Part shown: one piece after another, positions 8,524 through 16,928 of the stretch
Position numbering within the stretch: position 1 is the stretch's first letter
Layout: each line of letters opens with the position of its first letter
Assembly: GCF_049274025.1 (NCBI RefSeq)
Contig: NZ_JBASRV010000035.1
DNA length: 64,000 bases
DNA from: Miniphocaeibacter sp012841535
GTDB taxonomy: Bacteria > Bacillota > Clostridia > Tissierellales > Peptoniphilaceae
Reading direction: 5' to 3' (one strand)
Position numbers and translations under genes: made by a program
Notes under the pieces: model-generated
Seen by the model: the letters and a program-made list of their open reading frames with translations, nothing else
What the model was told of the DNA's origin: nothing
Database searches by the model: none

Positions 8524-9948
8524 ATGAGTAATTACATACCAAGTTCTTCAAAAGCAGAAGAATTTATTAACAATGAAGAAATTTTAAAAACTATTGAATA
8601 TGGTAGGGGAAATAGTAAAAATAGACAGTTAATTGAAGAAATACTTGAAAAAGCAAAAGAAGCAAAAGGTCTTAGCCATAAGGAAGCCTTTGTTCTATTA
8701 TCTTGTGAATTAGAGGATTTAAATGAAGAAATTTTTAAACTTGCCAAGGAAATAAAACAAAGATTCTACGGTAATAGAATAGTTCTTTTTGCTCCTTTAT
8801 ACCTTTCAAATTACTGTGTTAATGGATGTACCTATTGTCCATACCATTATAAAAACAAAACTATAAGAAGAAAGAAATTAACCCAAGAGGAAATAAAGGA
8901 AGAGGTTATTGCTCTACAGGACATGGGCCACAAAAGACTTGCATTAGAAACAGGAGAAGATCCGGTAAACTGTCCTATAGAATATGTTATAGAGTCAATT
9001 AAGACTATTTACAGTGTTCATCATAAAAATGGAGATACTAGAAGGGTTAATGTAAATATTGCAGCAACAACTGTTGAAAACTATAAAAAATTAAAGTATG
9101 CAGGTATTGGAACCTACATACTATTCCAAGAAACCTACCATAAGGACAATTATGAAGAGCTTCATCCAACAGGTCCAAAACATAATTATGCCTACCATAC
9201 AGAAGCCATGGATAGAGCTATGGAAGCCGGCATAGATGATGTTGGTTGTGGTGTTTTATTTGGTTTAAATAATTATGAATATGATTTTATTGGCCTTTTA
9301 ATGCATGGAGAACATTTAGAGGCTAAATTCGGCGTTGGTCCTCATACTATTTCAGTACCAAGAATTAGGCCGGCTGATGATGTAAATCCCGATGAATTTA
9401 CAAATTCCATTAGCGATGAAATATTTATGAAAATTGTAGCCTTAGTTAGAATTGCTGTTCCCTATACAGGAATAATTATTTCTACAAGGGAAAATGAAGA
9501 AACTCGTTCAAAGGTTTTAGAATTAGGAGTATCTCAAATAAGTGGAGGTTCAAGAACTTCAGTAGGAGGTTATGCTGAAGAGGAAAAAATAGAGGAGAAT
9601 TCTGCACAATTTGAAACAAGCGATACAAGAACCTTAGATGAAGTTGTTAACTGGTTACTTGAAATGGGGCACATTCCTTCTTTCTGTACTGCTTGTTATA
9701 GGGCCGGAAGAACTGGAGATAGGTTTATGAAATTAGTAAAATCTGGGGAAATAGCTAATATTTGTCAGCCTAATGCTCTTATTACATTAAAGGAATATTT
9801 AGAGGACTATGCTTCGGAAGATACAAAAAAAGCAGGACTTAAGATAATTGAGAAAGAAATTCCTAATATTAAAAATGAAAAAACTAGGAAAATAGCTAGT
9901 GAATATTTAAGAAGTATAGAACAAGGTGAAAGAGATTTTAGGTTCTAG
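8524..9948 (+). CDS. hydG: [FeFe] hydrogenase H-cluster radical SAM maturase HydG
   Basis: HydG (474 residues) cleaves tyrosine to make the CO and CN ligands of the H-cluster. The radical SAM cysteines C98, C102 and C105 (CX3CX2C) lie in NYCVNGCTYCPYH. The C-terminal auxiliary-cluster motif begins at CTACYRAGRTGDRF and ends with a Cys about 22 residues later (ANICQPN). The ThiH-like barrel between them is intact and the length is normal. It is translated in line with the TM1266 gene and abuts hydF with one base between the hydG stop and the hydF ATG. Confidence 0.96.
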   Translation: MSNYIPSSSKAEEFINNEEILKTIEYGRGNSKNRQLIEEILEKAKEAKGLSHKEAFVLLSCELEDLNEEIFKLAKEIKQRFYGNRIVLFAPLYLSNYCVNGCTYCPYHYKNKTIRRKKLTQEEIKEEVIALQDMGHKRLALETGEDPVNCPIEYVIESIKTIYSVHHKNGDTRRVNVNIAATTVENYKKLKYAGIGTYILFQETYHKDNYEELHPTGPKHNYAYHTEAMDRAMEAGIDDVGCGVLFGLNNYEYDFIGLLMHGEHLEAKFGVGPHTISVPRIRPADDVNPDEFTNSISDEIFMKIVALVRIAVPYTGIIISTRENEETRSKVLELGVSQISGGSRTSVGGYAEEEKIEENSAQFETSDTRTLDEVVNWLLEMGHIPSFCTACYRAGRTGDRFMKLVKSGEIANICQPNALITLKEYLEDYASEDTKKAGLKIIEKEIPNIKNEKTRKIASEYLRSIEQGERDFRF

Positions 9949-9949
9949 T

Positions 9950-11128
9950 ATGGAAACTACAGCAAGATCCAATAGAAAATATATTGGCTTAATAGGAAGA
10001 AGAAATGTTGGTAAGTCTACAATTATTAACCTACTAACAGGACAGGAAACATCAATAGTAAGTGATTTTGCAGGTACTACAACGGACAATGTTCAAAAGA
10101 ATATGGAATTACATGGTGTAGGTCCTGTAGTTTTTGTTGATACTGCAGGTTATGATGATATTGGAGAAATTGGCCAGTTAAGAGTAGAAAAAACTAAAAG
10201 GGTCTTAAATAAATTAGATATAGCCCTTTTAATTATAGAAGATGAGTTAACTGATTTTGATATAAAATGGGTTAACTTATTAAAAGAATATAAAATAGAT
10301 TTTATACCTATTCTAAACAAAGATGATATATTTTCATATTCAAAAGATAAAATAAAGGAAATGGAAAATATATTAGAAAAAAATATTTTAATATTTGGTA
10401 AAAATAAAAACAAAAATATAATCATAGAAGAATTAGAAAATAAATTAGCTGTAAAAAAGGAAAAGACCATTACAGGTTCCTTGGTAAATAAAAATTCTTT
10501 AGTTATGCTTGTAATGCCTCAGGACAAAGAGGCACCTAAGGGAAGATTAATACTACCACAAGTCCAAACTATTAGGGAGTTAATAGACAAAAATGCTATA
10601 ACAATAGTTGTAGATTTAGAAGAAATGGAAGAGTCCTTAAAATATTTAAACAAGGCTCCGGATTTAATTATTACCGATTCTAAGGTTTTTGAAGAGGTTT
10701 ATAAACTAAAGCCGGAAAAGTCCCTACTAACTTCTTTTTCTGTACTATTTGCTGCCCTTAAAGGCGATATAGATTATTTTGTTAAGTCTGCAAATACAAT
10801 AGACAAGCTTACAGATAATAGTAAAATATTAATAGCCGAAGCATGTACCCACCCTCCAATTACAGAGGACATTGGCACTGTTAGAATTCCTAACATGATT
10901 AGAAAAAAATATGGGAAAAATATTGAGTTTGATTTTGTAAGAGGGGACGATTTTCCAAAAGACCTTAGAAAATACGATTTAGTTATACATTGTGGAGCCT
11001 GTATGTTTAATGAAAAACATGTACAAAGTAGGCTTAATCAGGCTAAAAAACAAAATATTCCCTTAACTAATTATGGAGTTACAATTGCTAAAATAAAGGG
11101 TATACTAAATAAAGTAGTTTTAGCATAG
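9950..11128 (+). CDS. hydF: [FeFe] hydrogenase maturation GTPase HydF
   Basis: HydF is the GTPase scaffold that carries the diiron precursor and loads it into the hydrogenase. The G1 motif GRRNVGKST and G3 motif DTAGYDD are at the N-terminus. The C-terminal iron-sulfur cluster ligands are the ACTHPP motif and HCGACMFN. The ATG at 9950 was chosen, giving 392 residues, because homologues begin close to SNRKYIGLIGRRN; a GTG at 9926 would add eight residues inside hydG. No hydE is present in the window, so the third maturase must be encoded elsewhere if the pathway is complete. Confidence 0.95.
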   Translation: METTARSNRKYIGLIGRRNVGKSTIINLLTGQETSIVSDFAGTTTDNVQKNMELHGVGPVVFVDTAGYDDIGEIGQLRVEKTKRVLNKLDIALLIIEDELTDFDIKWVNLLKEYKIDFIPILNKDDIFSYSKDKIKEMENILEKNILIFGKNKNKNIIIEELENKLAVKKEKTITGSLVNKNSLVMLVMPQDKEAPKGRLILPQVQTIRELIDKNAITIVVDLEEMEESLKYLNKAPDLIITDSKVFEEVYKLKPEKSLLTSFSVLFAALKGDIDYFVKSANTIDKLTDNSKILIAEACTHPPITEDIGTVRIPNMIRKKYGKNIEFDFVRGDDFPKDLRKYDLVIHCGACMFNEKHVQSRLNQAKKQNIPLTNYGVTIAKIKGILNKVVLA

Positions 11129-11159
11129 TGCTTATAATTTATATTTAGGAGGAAGGTAT

Positions 11160-11582
11160 ATGATAAAAGAATTTAAAGAATTTGCCATGCGTGGAAATGT
11201 AATTGATATGGCAATTGGTGTTGTAATGGGTGGTGCCTTTGGAAAAATAGTAGATGAAATAGTTGAAATCCTAATGCGTTTTGTTGCTGCAGTAACAGGT
11301 GCTGTAAAGTTTGAAGATTTAGCAATAAAAGTTGGTGGAGTAAATATTACCTACGGTGCAGTCCTTCAACAAATAATTAGTTTCATAATTATTGCCTTTT
11401 GTATGTTTCTTGTAGTAAAGGCTATGAATAAGGTTTTAGAAATGGGAAAGAAGGAAGAAAAAGTAGAACCAACTACAAAAGAATGCCCTTATTGTTTTTC
11501 TGAAATACCAATACAGGCTACAAGATGTCCTAACTGTACTGCAGAATTTGAAGGTTATATGAATCCTGTAGAAAATAAATAA
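11160..11582 (+). CDS. mscL: Large-conductance mechanosensitive channel with C-terminal zinc ribbon
   Basis: A 140-residue MscL-type channel that opens under membrane tension to relieve hypo-osmotic shock. The N-terminus FKEFAMRGNVIDMAIGVVMGGAFGKIV is the canonical TM1 gate, and TM2 is QQIISFIIIAFCMFLVVKAMN. The segment between them lacks the usual Pro-Pro sequence after TM1. The C-terminus ends in a CX2C-X9-CX2C zinc ribbon (CPYC...CPNC) in place of the usual helical bundle. It follows hydF by about 30 bases, so it may be co-transcribed with the hydrogenase genes. Confidence 0.9.
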   Translation: MIKEFKEFAMRGNVIDMAIGVVMGGAFGKIVDEIVEILMRFVAAVTGAVKFEDLAIKVGGVNITYGAVLQQIISFIIIAFCMFLVVKAMNKVLEMGKKEEKVEPTTKECPYCFSEIPIQATRCPNCTAEFEGYMNPVENK

Positions 11583-11588
11583 GATTTT

Positions 11589-11619
11589 AGCTTTGATAAT
11601 ATTATCAAAGCTTTTTTTA
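11589..11619 (+). terminator. Terminator of the hyd-mscL operon
   Basis: A 24-base perfect palindrome (AGCTTTGATAAT / ATTATCAAAGCT) is followed by seven T. Confidence 0.9.
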
Positions 11620-11633
11620 CGCCTATATATGTA

Positions 11634-11674
11634 TTGTCTACTGTCTTGTCAATGGAAGGCTATCGTGTTATACT
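11634..11674 (+). promoter_or_regulatory. nad operon promoter with candidate NiaR operator
   Basis: TTGTCA (11646-11651) and TATACT (11669-11674) are separated by exactly 17 bases, forming a strong sigma-A promoter. Overlapping and preceding the -35 is TTGTCTACTGTCTTGTCA, rich in TGTC half-sites like those in described NiaR operators. A niaR gene ends this operon. The promoter is well supported; assigning the half-sites to NiaR is inference. Confidence 0.65.
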
Positions 11675-11702
11675 CTTACCATTATAGAGAAAGGACCTAA
11701 GA

Positions 11703-12602
11703 ATGAATAAAGAAAAAATAGATATTTTAAAAAAAGAAAAGAATACTGTTATTTTAGCCCACTATTATGTTGATGAAAGTATTCAGAAAATAGCGGACTA
11801 TGTAGGAGATTCCTTTTATTTAGCCCAAGTAGCAACTAAATTAGAAGAAAAGAATATTATTGTTGCTGGAGTTTATTTTATGGGGGAAAGTGTTAAAATC
11901 TTAAATCCGGAAAAAAATATATATTTAGTAAACCCAAAGGCCGATTGTCCCATGGCCCATATGGTAAATATAAATACAATAGAGGAAATGAGAAATAAAT
12001 ATAATGACCTAGCAGTTGTCTGTTACATTAATTCAACAGCAGAAATAAAATCCCATAGTGATATTTGTGTTACATCGGCAAATGCGGTAAAAATAGTTAG
12101 GAAGTTACCTGAAAAGAATATATTTTTTATTCCTGATGGAAATTTAGCCAAGTATATTGAAAAACTTGTCCCTGAAAAAAACATAATAGCTAACAATGGA
12201 TTTTGTCCAATACATAATAGAGTTTCAGCTAGGGCAGTTAATAATTTAAAAATGAAATATAAAGATGCGAAAGTATTAGCCCACCCTGAATGTAAAAAAG
12301 AAGTTTTAGATATAGCAGATTATATTGGAAGCACAAGTGGAATTATTAAAAAGGTCGGAACTTGTAATTTAAATGAATTTATTATTGTAACAGAAATTGG
12401 AATTAAATATGAACTGTTAAAAAATTATCCTAATAAGAGATTTTATTTTTTAGATAGTATGATTTGTGAAGACATGAAGTTGTTAGAATTAAAAGATTTG
12501 TTAAAGACTATGGAAAAAGGTGGAAATGAAGTTTTTGTTAGTGAGGAAGTTATAGAAAAAGCAAAAAAACCTTTAAAGAGAATGTTGAAATTAGGGGAGT
12601 AG
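11703..12602 (+). CDS. nadA: Quinolinate synthase
   Basis: NadA (299 residues) condenses iminoaspartate with dihydroxyacetone phosphate to give quinolinate, the first committed ring in NAD synthesis. Conserved cysteines for its oxygen-sensitive [4Fe-4S] cluster lie in NPKADCPMAHM, NNGFCPIHN and SMICEDMKLL. The motif ILAHYYVDESIQKIADYVGDS near the N-terminus is typical. It is the first gene of nadA-nadB-nadC-niaR, driven by a strong promoter. Confidence 0.95.
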   Translation: MNKEKIDILKKEKNTVILAHYYVDESIQKIADYVGDSFYLAQVATKLEEKNIIVAGVYFMGESVKILNPEKNIYLVNPKADCPMAHMVNINTIEEMRNKYNDLAVVCYINSTAEIKSHSDICVTSANAVKIVRKLPEKNIFFIPDGNLAKYIEKLVPEKNIIANNGFCPIHNRVSARAVNNLKMKYKDAKVLAHPECKKEVLDIADYIGSTSGIIKKVGTCNLNEFIIVTEIGIKYELLKNYPNKRFYFLDSMICEDMKLLELKDLLKTMEKGGNEVFVSEEVIEKAKKPLKRMLKLGE

Positions 12603-12605
12603 GAT

Positions 12606-13889
12606 TTGGAAAATATAAAAGCTAATACTGTCATAGTTGGCTCTGGTGTAGCAGGTTTAATTTGTGCCTTGACCTTGCCTTCTTCTATGAAAGTAATATT
12701 ATTAACAAAACAAAAACTTGAAGATAGTAATTCCTATTTAGCACAAGGTGGAATTGCTGTAAAGAATGGTTTTGGGGACAAAGATTCCTTTATTTCAGAT
12801 ACTTTAAAAGCCGGTCATTACAAAAATAATTTTAAGGCAGTTGAAACCCTAGTAGAAGAATCCCCAAAAGCCATTAAAAGCTTAGAGGAACTTGGAGTGA
12901 AGTTTGAAAGTGAAGAAGGGGACTATTCTTATACAAGAGAAGGGGGGCATAGTAAAAATCGTATTTTATATTGTGGAGATTTTACCGGAAAAGCTATAAT
13001 GAATGCTTTAATAGCCCAAGTTAAAGAAAGGAAAAACATAAGGATTCTTGAAGACTGTACTATGGAAGATCTTTTAGTTAAAAATGGCGTTTGTTATGGT
13101 GTATATGGAGTAGCAAATAATAAGGGTTTATTTATTAATGGAAAATCCACAGTTATAGCAAGTGGAGGAATAGGTGGAATTTATAACAATACTACTAATT
13201 ACAAACATATTCAAGGAGATGGAGTAGCACTAGCCTTAAAACATAATATAAAGCTTAAGGACTTGTCCTATATTCAAATACATCCAACAGCCTTATATGA
13301 AAATACAAGAAAAAGAAGATTTTTAATTTCTGAATCTGTTCGAGGTGAAGGGGCAATTTTACTTAATAAAAACAAGGACAGATTTATTGATGAACTAAAA
13401 CCTAGGGATATTGTTTCAAAAGCTATTATTAGGGAAATGGAAAAGGACAAAGTGGAATTTCAATGGCTTAGAATGAATTTAATAGAAAAGGATATAAGGA
13501 CAAGGTTTCCGAAAATATACGAATATTTGAGAAAAATTGGACTTAATCCATATATTGATGATATACCAATAGTTCCGGCCCAACATTATACTATGGGAGG
13601 AATTGAGGTAAATTTAAATGGGGAAACATCTATGCCAGGATTATTTGCAATTGGAGAAGCCTCCTGTACCGGAGTTCATGGAAAAAATAGATTAGCCAGT
13701 AATTCTTTATTAGAATCTGTTGTTTTTTCTAAAAAAACTGCAGATTTTATAAAAAACATTACCAAGGAAGAAGTTAATATTAATGACTTTCAAATAGGAG
13801 TTTCTAATTTGGAAAAGAAAAAAGATATAATAAAGGAAGGAATAAAAAATGATGAATTTACCAAAATTAAATTACTTAACAATAGATAA
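12606..13889 (+). CDS. nadB: L-aspartate oxidase
   Basis: NadB (427 residues) is the flavoenzyme that oxidises L-aspartate to iminoaspartate for NadA; in anaerobes fumarate can serve as the electron acceptor. The FAD-binding start is VIVGSGVAGLICALTLP. Active-site segments include SYLAQGGIAVK, SESVRGEGAILLN and PAQHYTMGGIEV, with the flavin-binding end GEASCTGVHGKNRLASNSLLE. The start is TTG at 12606, four bases after nadA. The protein is shorter than the E. coli enzyme because the C-terminal helical domain is mostly absent. It overlaps nadC by 41 bases. Confidence 0.94.
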   Translation: MENIKANTVIVGSGVAGLICALTLPSSMKVILLTKQKLEDSNSYLAQGGIAVKNGFGDKDSFISDTLKAGHYKNNFKAVETLVEESPKAIKSLEELGVKFESEEGDYSYTREGGHSKNRILYCGDFTGKAIMNALIAQVKERKNIRILEDCTMEDLLVKNGVCYGVYGVANNKGLFINGKSTVIASGGIGGIYNNTTNYKHIQGDGVALALKHNIKLKDLSYIQIHPTALYENTRKRRFLISESVRGEGAILLNKNKDRFIDELKPRDIVSKAIIREMEKDKVEFQWLRMNLIEKDIRTRFPKIYEYLRKIGLNPYIDDIPIVPAQHYTMGGIEVNLNGETSMPGLFAIGEASCTGVHGKNRLASNSLLESVVFSKKTADFIKNITKEEVNINDFQIGVSNLEKKKDIIKEGIKNDEFTKIKLLNNR

Positions 13890-14709
13890 AATATTACTAG
13901 AAGCCTTAAGGGAGGACATACCAATTGAAGATATTTCTACAAATGCAATTATTTCAGAGGAATCTATAGGTCAGGTAAGCCTATATGCAAAAGAAGATGG
14001 AATAATTGCAGGACTTAATATTTTTGAAAGAATATTTAAGCTTTTAGATTTTAATACTAATATTACATATTATTACAAGGATGGAGATAAAATTACTAAA
14101 GGGAAGGAAATTGCCTTAATAGAAGGAAAAGTAAGAACCTTATTAACTGGTGAGAGAGTTGCCTTAAATTATTTACAAAGACTTAGCGGTATTGCCAGCT
14201 ATACTAGAAAAATGGTAGAATCTTTAAATAATAAGAGTATAAAAATAGTAGACACTAGAAAAACTACACCAAATATGAGAATTTTAGAAAAATACGCAAC
14301 TAAAGTTGGTGGCGGCTATAACCATAGAAATAATTTATCCGATGGAATTTTATTGAAGGATAATCATATTGCAGCAGCAGGCTCAATAAAGAATGCTGTG
14401 GAAAAAGCCAAAAAATATTCGTCGTTTATTAATAAAATAGAGCTAGAAGTAGAGAATTTAGAAATGGTAAAAGAAGCATTAGAAGCTAAAGCTGATATAA
14501 TAATGTTAGATAATATGTCAATTGACAATATAGAAAGGGCAGTGAAATTAATTAATAATCAAGCGGAAATAGAATGTTCGGGAAATATTACCTTAGAAAA
14601 TATAAAGGACTATAGTAACTTAGAAATTGATTATATTTCTACAGGAGCACCGACTCATTCTTCAAAGGCATTGGATTTATCAATGAAAGATTTAAGGGTA
14701 TTAAAATGA
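13849..14709 (+). CDS. nadC: Nicotinate-nucleotide pyrophosphorylase (carboxylating)
   Basis: NadC (286 residues) converts quinolinate and PRPP to nicotinate mononucleotide. The signatures are ALREDIPIEDISTNAI, the GERVALNYLQRLSGIA helix, the binding segment VDTRKTTPNMRILEKYA and the C-terminal EIECSGNITLENI and DYISTGAPTHSS. An AAGGAAGG lies four bases before the ATG at 13849, inside the end of nadB. Its stop overlaps the niaR start as ATGA. Confidence 0.95.
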   Translation: MMNLPKLNYLTIDKILLEALREDIPIEDISTNAIISEESIGQVSLYAKEDGIIAGLNIFERIFKLLDFNTNITYYYKDGDKITKGKEIALIEGKVRTLLTGERVALNYLQRLSGIASYTRKMVESLNNKSIKIVDTRKTTPNMRILEKYATKVGGGYNHRNNLSDGILLKDNHIAAAGSIKNAVEKAKKYSSFINKIELEVENLEMVKEALEAKADIIMLDNMSIDNIERAVKLINNQAEIECSGNITLENIKDYSNLEIDYISTGAPTHSSKALDLSMKDLRVLK

Positions 14710-15239
14710 GTGAAACTACAGACAGAAGAAAAGAAATAATAAATATATTAAAAAATAGCAGTGATTTAGTATCAGGAACGAAACTGGCAAATAAACTTGG
14801 AGTGTCTAGGCAGGTTATTGTTCAAGATATTGCCATATTAAAGGCAGAAGGTCATACTATATTTTCTACCAACAGAGGATACAGACTGGAAAATAAAGAT
14901 AAGTATAAAAAAATTATTAAGGTATCCCATAAAGATGAGGATATAGAAAGAGAATTAAATGCAATAGTTGATCTAGGTGGCGAAATAAGGGATGTTTTCG
15001 TAAATCATAAGGTCTATGGTGCTATAAAAGTGGATATGAATATAAAATCCAGAAGAGATGTTAAGAAATTTCTTTCAGAAATAAAATCTGGCATTAGTCA
15101 GCCATTAAAAAATTTAACGGAAAATTATCATTACCATACAATAGTAGCTGATGAAAAAGAAATCTTAGATGAAGTTGAAAAAGAGCTGGATAAGTTAGGA
15201 TTTTTAGAAAAATCCTCAAAATATAATACAAATAATTAA
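14706..15239 (+). CDS. niaR: Niacin-responsive transcriptional repressor NiaR
   Basis: A 177-residue regulator with an N-terminal winged HTH (LVSGTKLANKLGVSRQVIVQDIAIL) and a C-terminal 3H domain, named for conserved histidines that bind metal and niacin. Here they include VNHKVYG and the HYHT motif. The family represses NAD synthesis and niacin uptake genes when niacin is available. Its place as the last gene of nadABC suggests autoregulation through the operon promoter. Confidence 0.92.
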   Translation: MSETTDRRKEIINILKNSSDLVSGTKLANKLGVSRQVIVQDIAILKAEGHTIFSTNRGYRLENKDKYKKIIKVSHKDEDIERELNAIVDLGGEIRDVFVNHKVYGAIKVDMNIKSRRDVKKFLSEIKSGISQPLKNLTENYHYHTIVADEKEILDEVEKELDKLGFLEKSSKYNTNN

Positions 15240-15276
15240 AATACATTTCTAAAAAAATTAGAAATGTATTTTTTTA
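15239..15276 (+). terminator. Terminator of the nad operon
   Basis: A 14-bp stem (AAATACATTTCTAA / TTAGAAATGTATTT) encloses an A5 loop and runs into a T-tract. Confidence 0.9.
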
Positions 15277-15396
15277 TAGATAGTCCTTGACAAAAATAGA
15301 ACAAACATGTACGTTATTTATAGAAATAAATTTAAATATATTTAAAATGCTAATATATATTTTATCTTATTTTCTTTAATAATTGGAGGTAAAAAT

Positions 15397-16149
15397 ATGA
15401 ACTATGTTGGAATAGATATTGGTTCAACAGCTAGTAAGGTAGTTATATTAGATGAAGGCAAAGAGTCTATTATTCATAAAAAAGTAATGCCAAGTGGTTG
15501 GAATAGTAAGGAAACTAGTGAAATTATAAAAAACTGGATAGGGGAATTAGGTTTTAATAGAAATGATATAAGTATAGTTGCTACAGGTTATGGTAGGGTA
15601 AGTGTTCCCTATGCAGATAAGACCATTACAGAAATTACCTGTCATGGGAAAGGTGCAAATTTCTTAAGAGAGGGAGATATGACCGTAATTGATATAGGTG
15701 GTCAAGATACAAAAATCATTCAAATAAAAAATGGGCAGGTTATGGATTTTATTATGAATGACAAATGCTCAGCAGGAACAGGGAAATTCTTAGAAATAAT
15801 GGCAAATAGATTGGGATTAACCTTAGAAGAAATGTTCGATTATGCAGAGGAAGGGACAGAAATAAAAATATCTTCAACCTGTACGGTTTTTGCTGAATCA
15901 GAAGTAATATCCCTAATGGGAAAAGGTACATCTAGACAGGATATAGCAGCAGGTGTTGTTAACTCAATATGTGCAAAAGTTGTATCACTAGCTAATAGAA
16001 AACCATCAAGGGAACAATATTTTTTAACAGGTGGATTTAGTGACAGCAAGTATATGATAGATGAACTAACAAAAAGATTGGGAACTCAGGTTTATACAGA
16101 TGAAGATGCTAGGTTTGCCGGTGCTATTGGAGCAGGTCTTTTAGCATGA
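15397..16149 (+). CDS. ATP-dependent activator of a 2-hydroxyacyl-CoA-dehydratase-type enzyme
   Basis: A 250-residue ASKHA-fold ATPase of the BadF/HgdC family. These homodimers hold one [4Fe-4S] cluster and use ATP hydrolysis to inject a low-potential electron into a partner enzyme. The phosphate-binding start is VGIDIGSTASKVVI, the second motif is VIDIGGQDTKII, and the cluster cysteines lie in NDKCSAGTGKFLE and SSTCTVFAESEVISL. It overlaps the next gene by ATGA. The partner encoded downstream resembles the double-cubane cluster protein, so this is probably its reductase; a dehydratase activator is the alternative. Confidence 0.9.
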   Translation: MNYVGIDIGSTASKVVILDEGKESIIHKKVMPSGWNSKETSEIIKNWIGELGFNRNDISIVATGYGRVSVPYADKTITEITCHGKGANFLREGDMTVIDIGGQDTKIIQIKNGQVMDFIMNDKCSAGTGKFLEIMANRLGLTLEEMFDYAEEGTEIKISSTCTVFAESEVISLMGKGTSRQDIAAGVVNSICAKVVSLANRKPSREQYFLTGGFSDSKYMIDELTKRLGTQVYTDEDARFAGAIGAGLLA

Positions 16150-16928
16150 AGGAAAAATTAAAGAAGTTAGAAAATGAATTATTGGAATTAAGGAAAACAG
16201 CCTTTGTTGACTGTATTATGAAGAAAATGGAAAAAGACAATATTGTTGGAGTATTTGGAGAAAATATAGATGAAGGATTACTATATGGCTATGGTTTAAT
16301 CCCAATACCTATTATTGGCTTAGACTCATATATTTTTGACTATGGATATACTGAAGGCTGTGACCCTATAAGGTCGACAATGGTGTACTTGGAAACTGAA
16401 AAATGCCCCTTACTCTTTTCATCGAAGATGTATATTCTAGACGGCTCCTGTCCTAAAATAGAGGAAGAATTTTTAAGGAGAACAGAAAAAACCGTCTACA
16501 AGTATAATTCGAAAAAAGATTTGGATTCTCTTATAAAAAAAGAATACGGTTTTGAATTTTCAAAAAAAAGGTTTAATGAGGCTGAGAAATATTTAAAGGA
16601 AATTAAAAGTATTTTAGAAGAAGTTGAAGAAAGTGATTTTCCAAGTAAAGAATTTTTTCTCCTGTCCTTTTATACAAAATATATTATAGATTTAAAAAAA
16701 CGAAAAGAATTTATAGAAAGGGTAGTTGAAAAGTTTTCTTTTAAAAAGGCTGACAAAAGAAAAGAAATTATAGCTATGTGTCCAGGAGGAATAATTAACA
16801 ATATTAATTCTAACTTAGAAGAAAATCATTATAAAATAGTGCAAAATAATAAAAATGCCGATATTACATGTTGTAGATGTATATATAATGCTCCAACATG
16901 TTTTAATTATACAAGGGGGGGAAAGTAA
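16146..16928 (+). CDS. Short, divergent 2-hydroxyacyl-CoA dehydratase (HgdB-like) subunit
   Basis: A 260-residue protein that I assign weakly to the HgdB/COG1775 family. The region GYGLIPIPIIGLDSY followed by GCDPIRSTMVYLETEKC and DGSCP resembles the N-terminal cluster-binding domain of HgdB proteins, and AMCPGGIIN plus the Cys-rich CCRCIYNAPTC mark the C-terminus. It is far shorter than the roughly 400 residues usual for the family, and the second domain is reduced. It overlaps both neighbours (ATGA and TAATG), so it is tightly coupled to the ATPase and the large subunit. It may be an accessory subunit. Confidence 0.6.
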   Translation: MKEKLKKLENELLELRKTAFVDCIMKKMEKDNIVGVFGENIDEGLLYGYGLIPIPIIGLDSYIFDYGYTEGCDPIRSTMVYLETEKCPLLFSSKMYILDGSCPKIEEEFLRRTEKTVYKYNSKKDLDSLIKKEYGFEFSKKRFNEAEKYLKEIKSILEEVEESDFPSKEFFLLSFYTKYIIDLKKRKEFIERVVEKFSFKKADKRKEIIAMCPGGIINNINSNLEENHYKIVQNNKNADITCCRCIYNAPTCFNYTRGGK

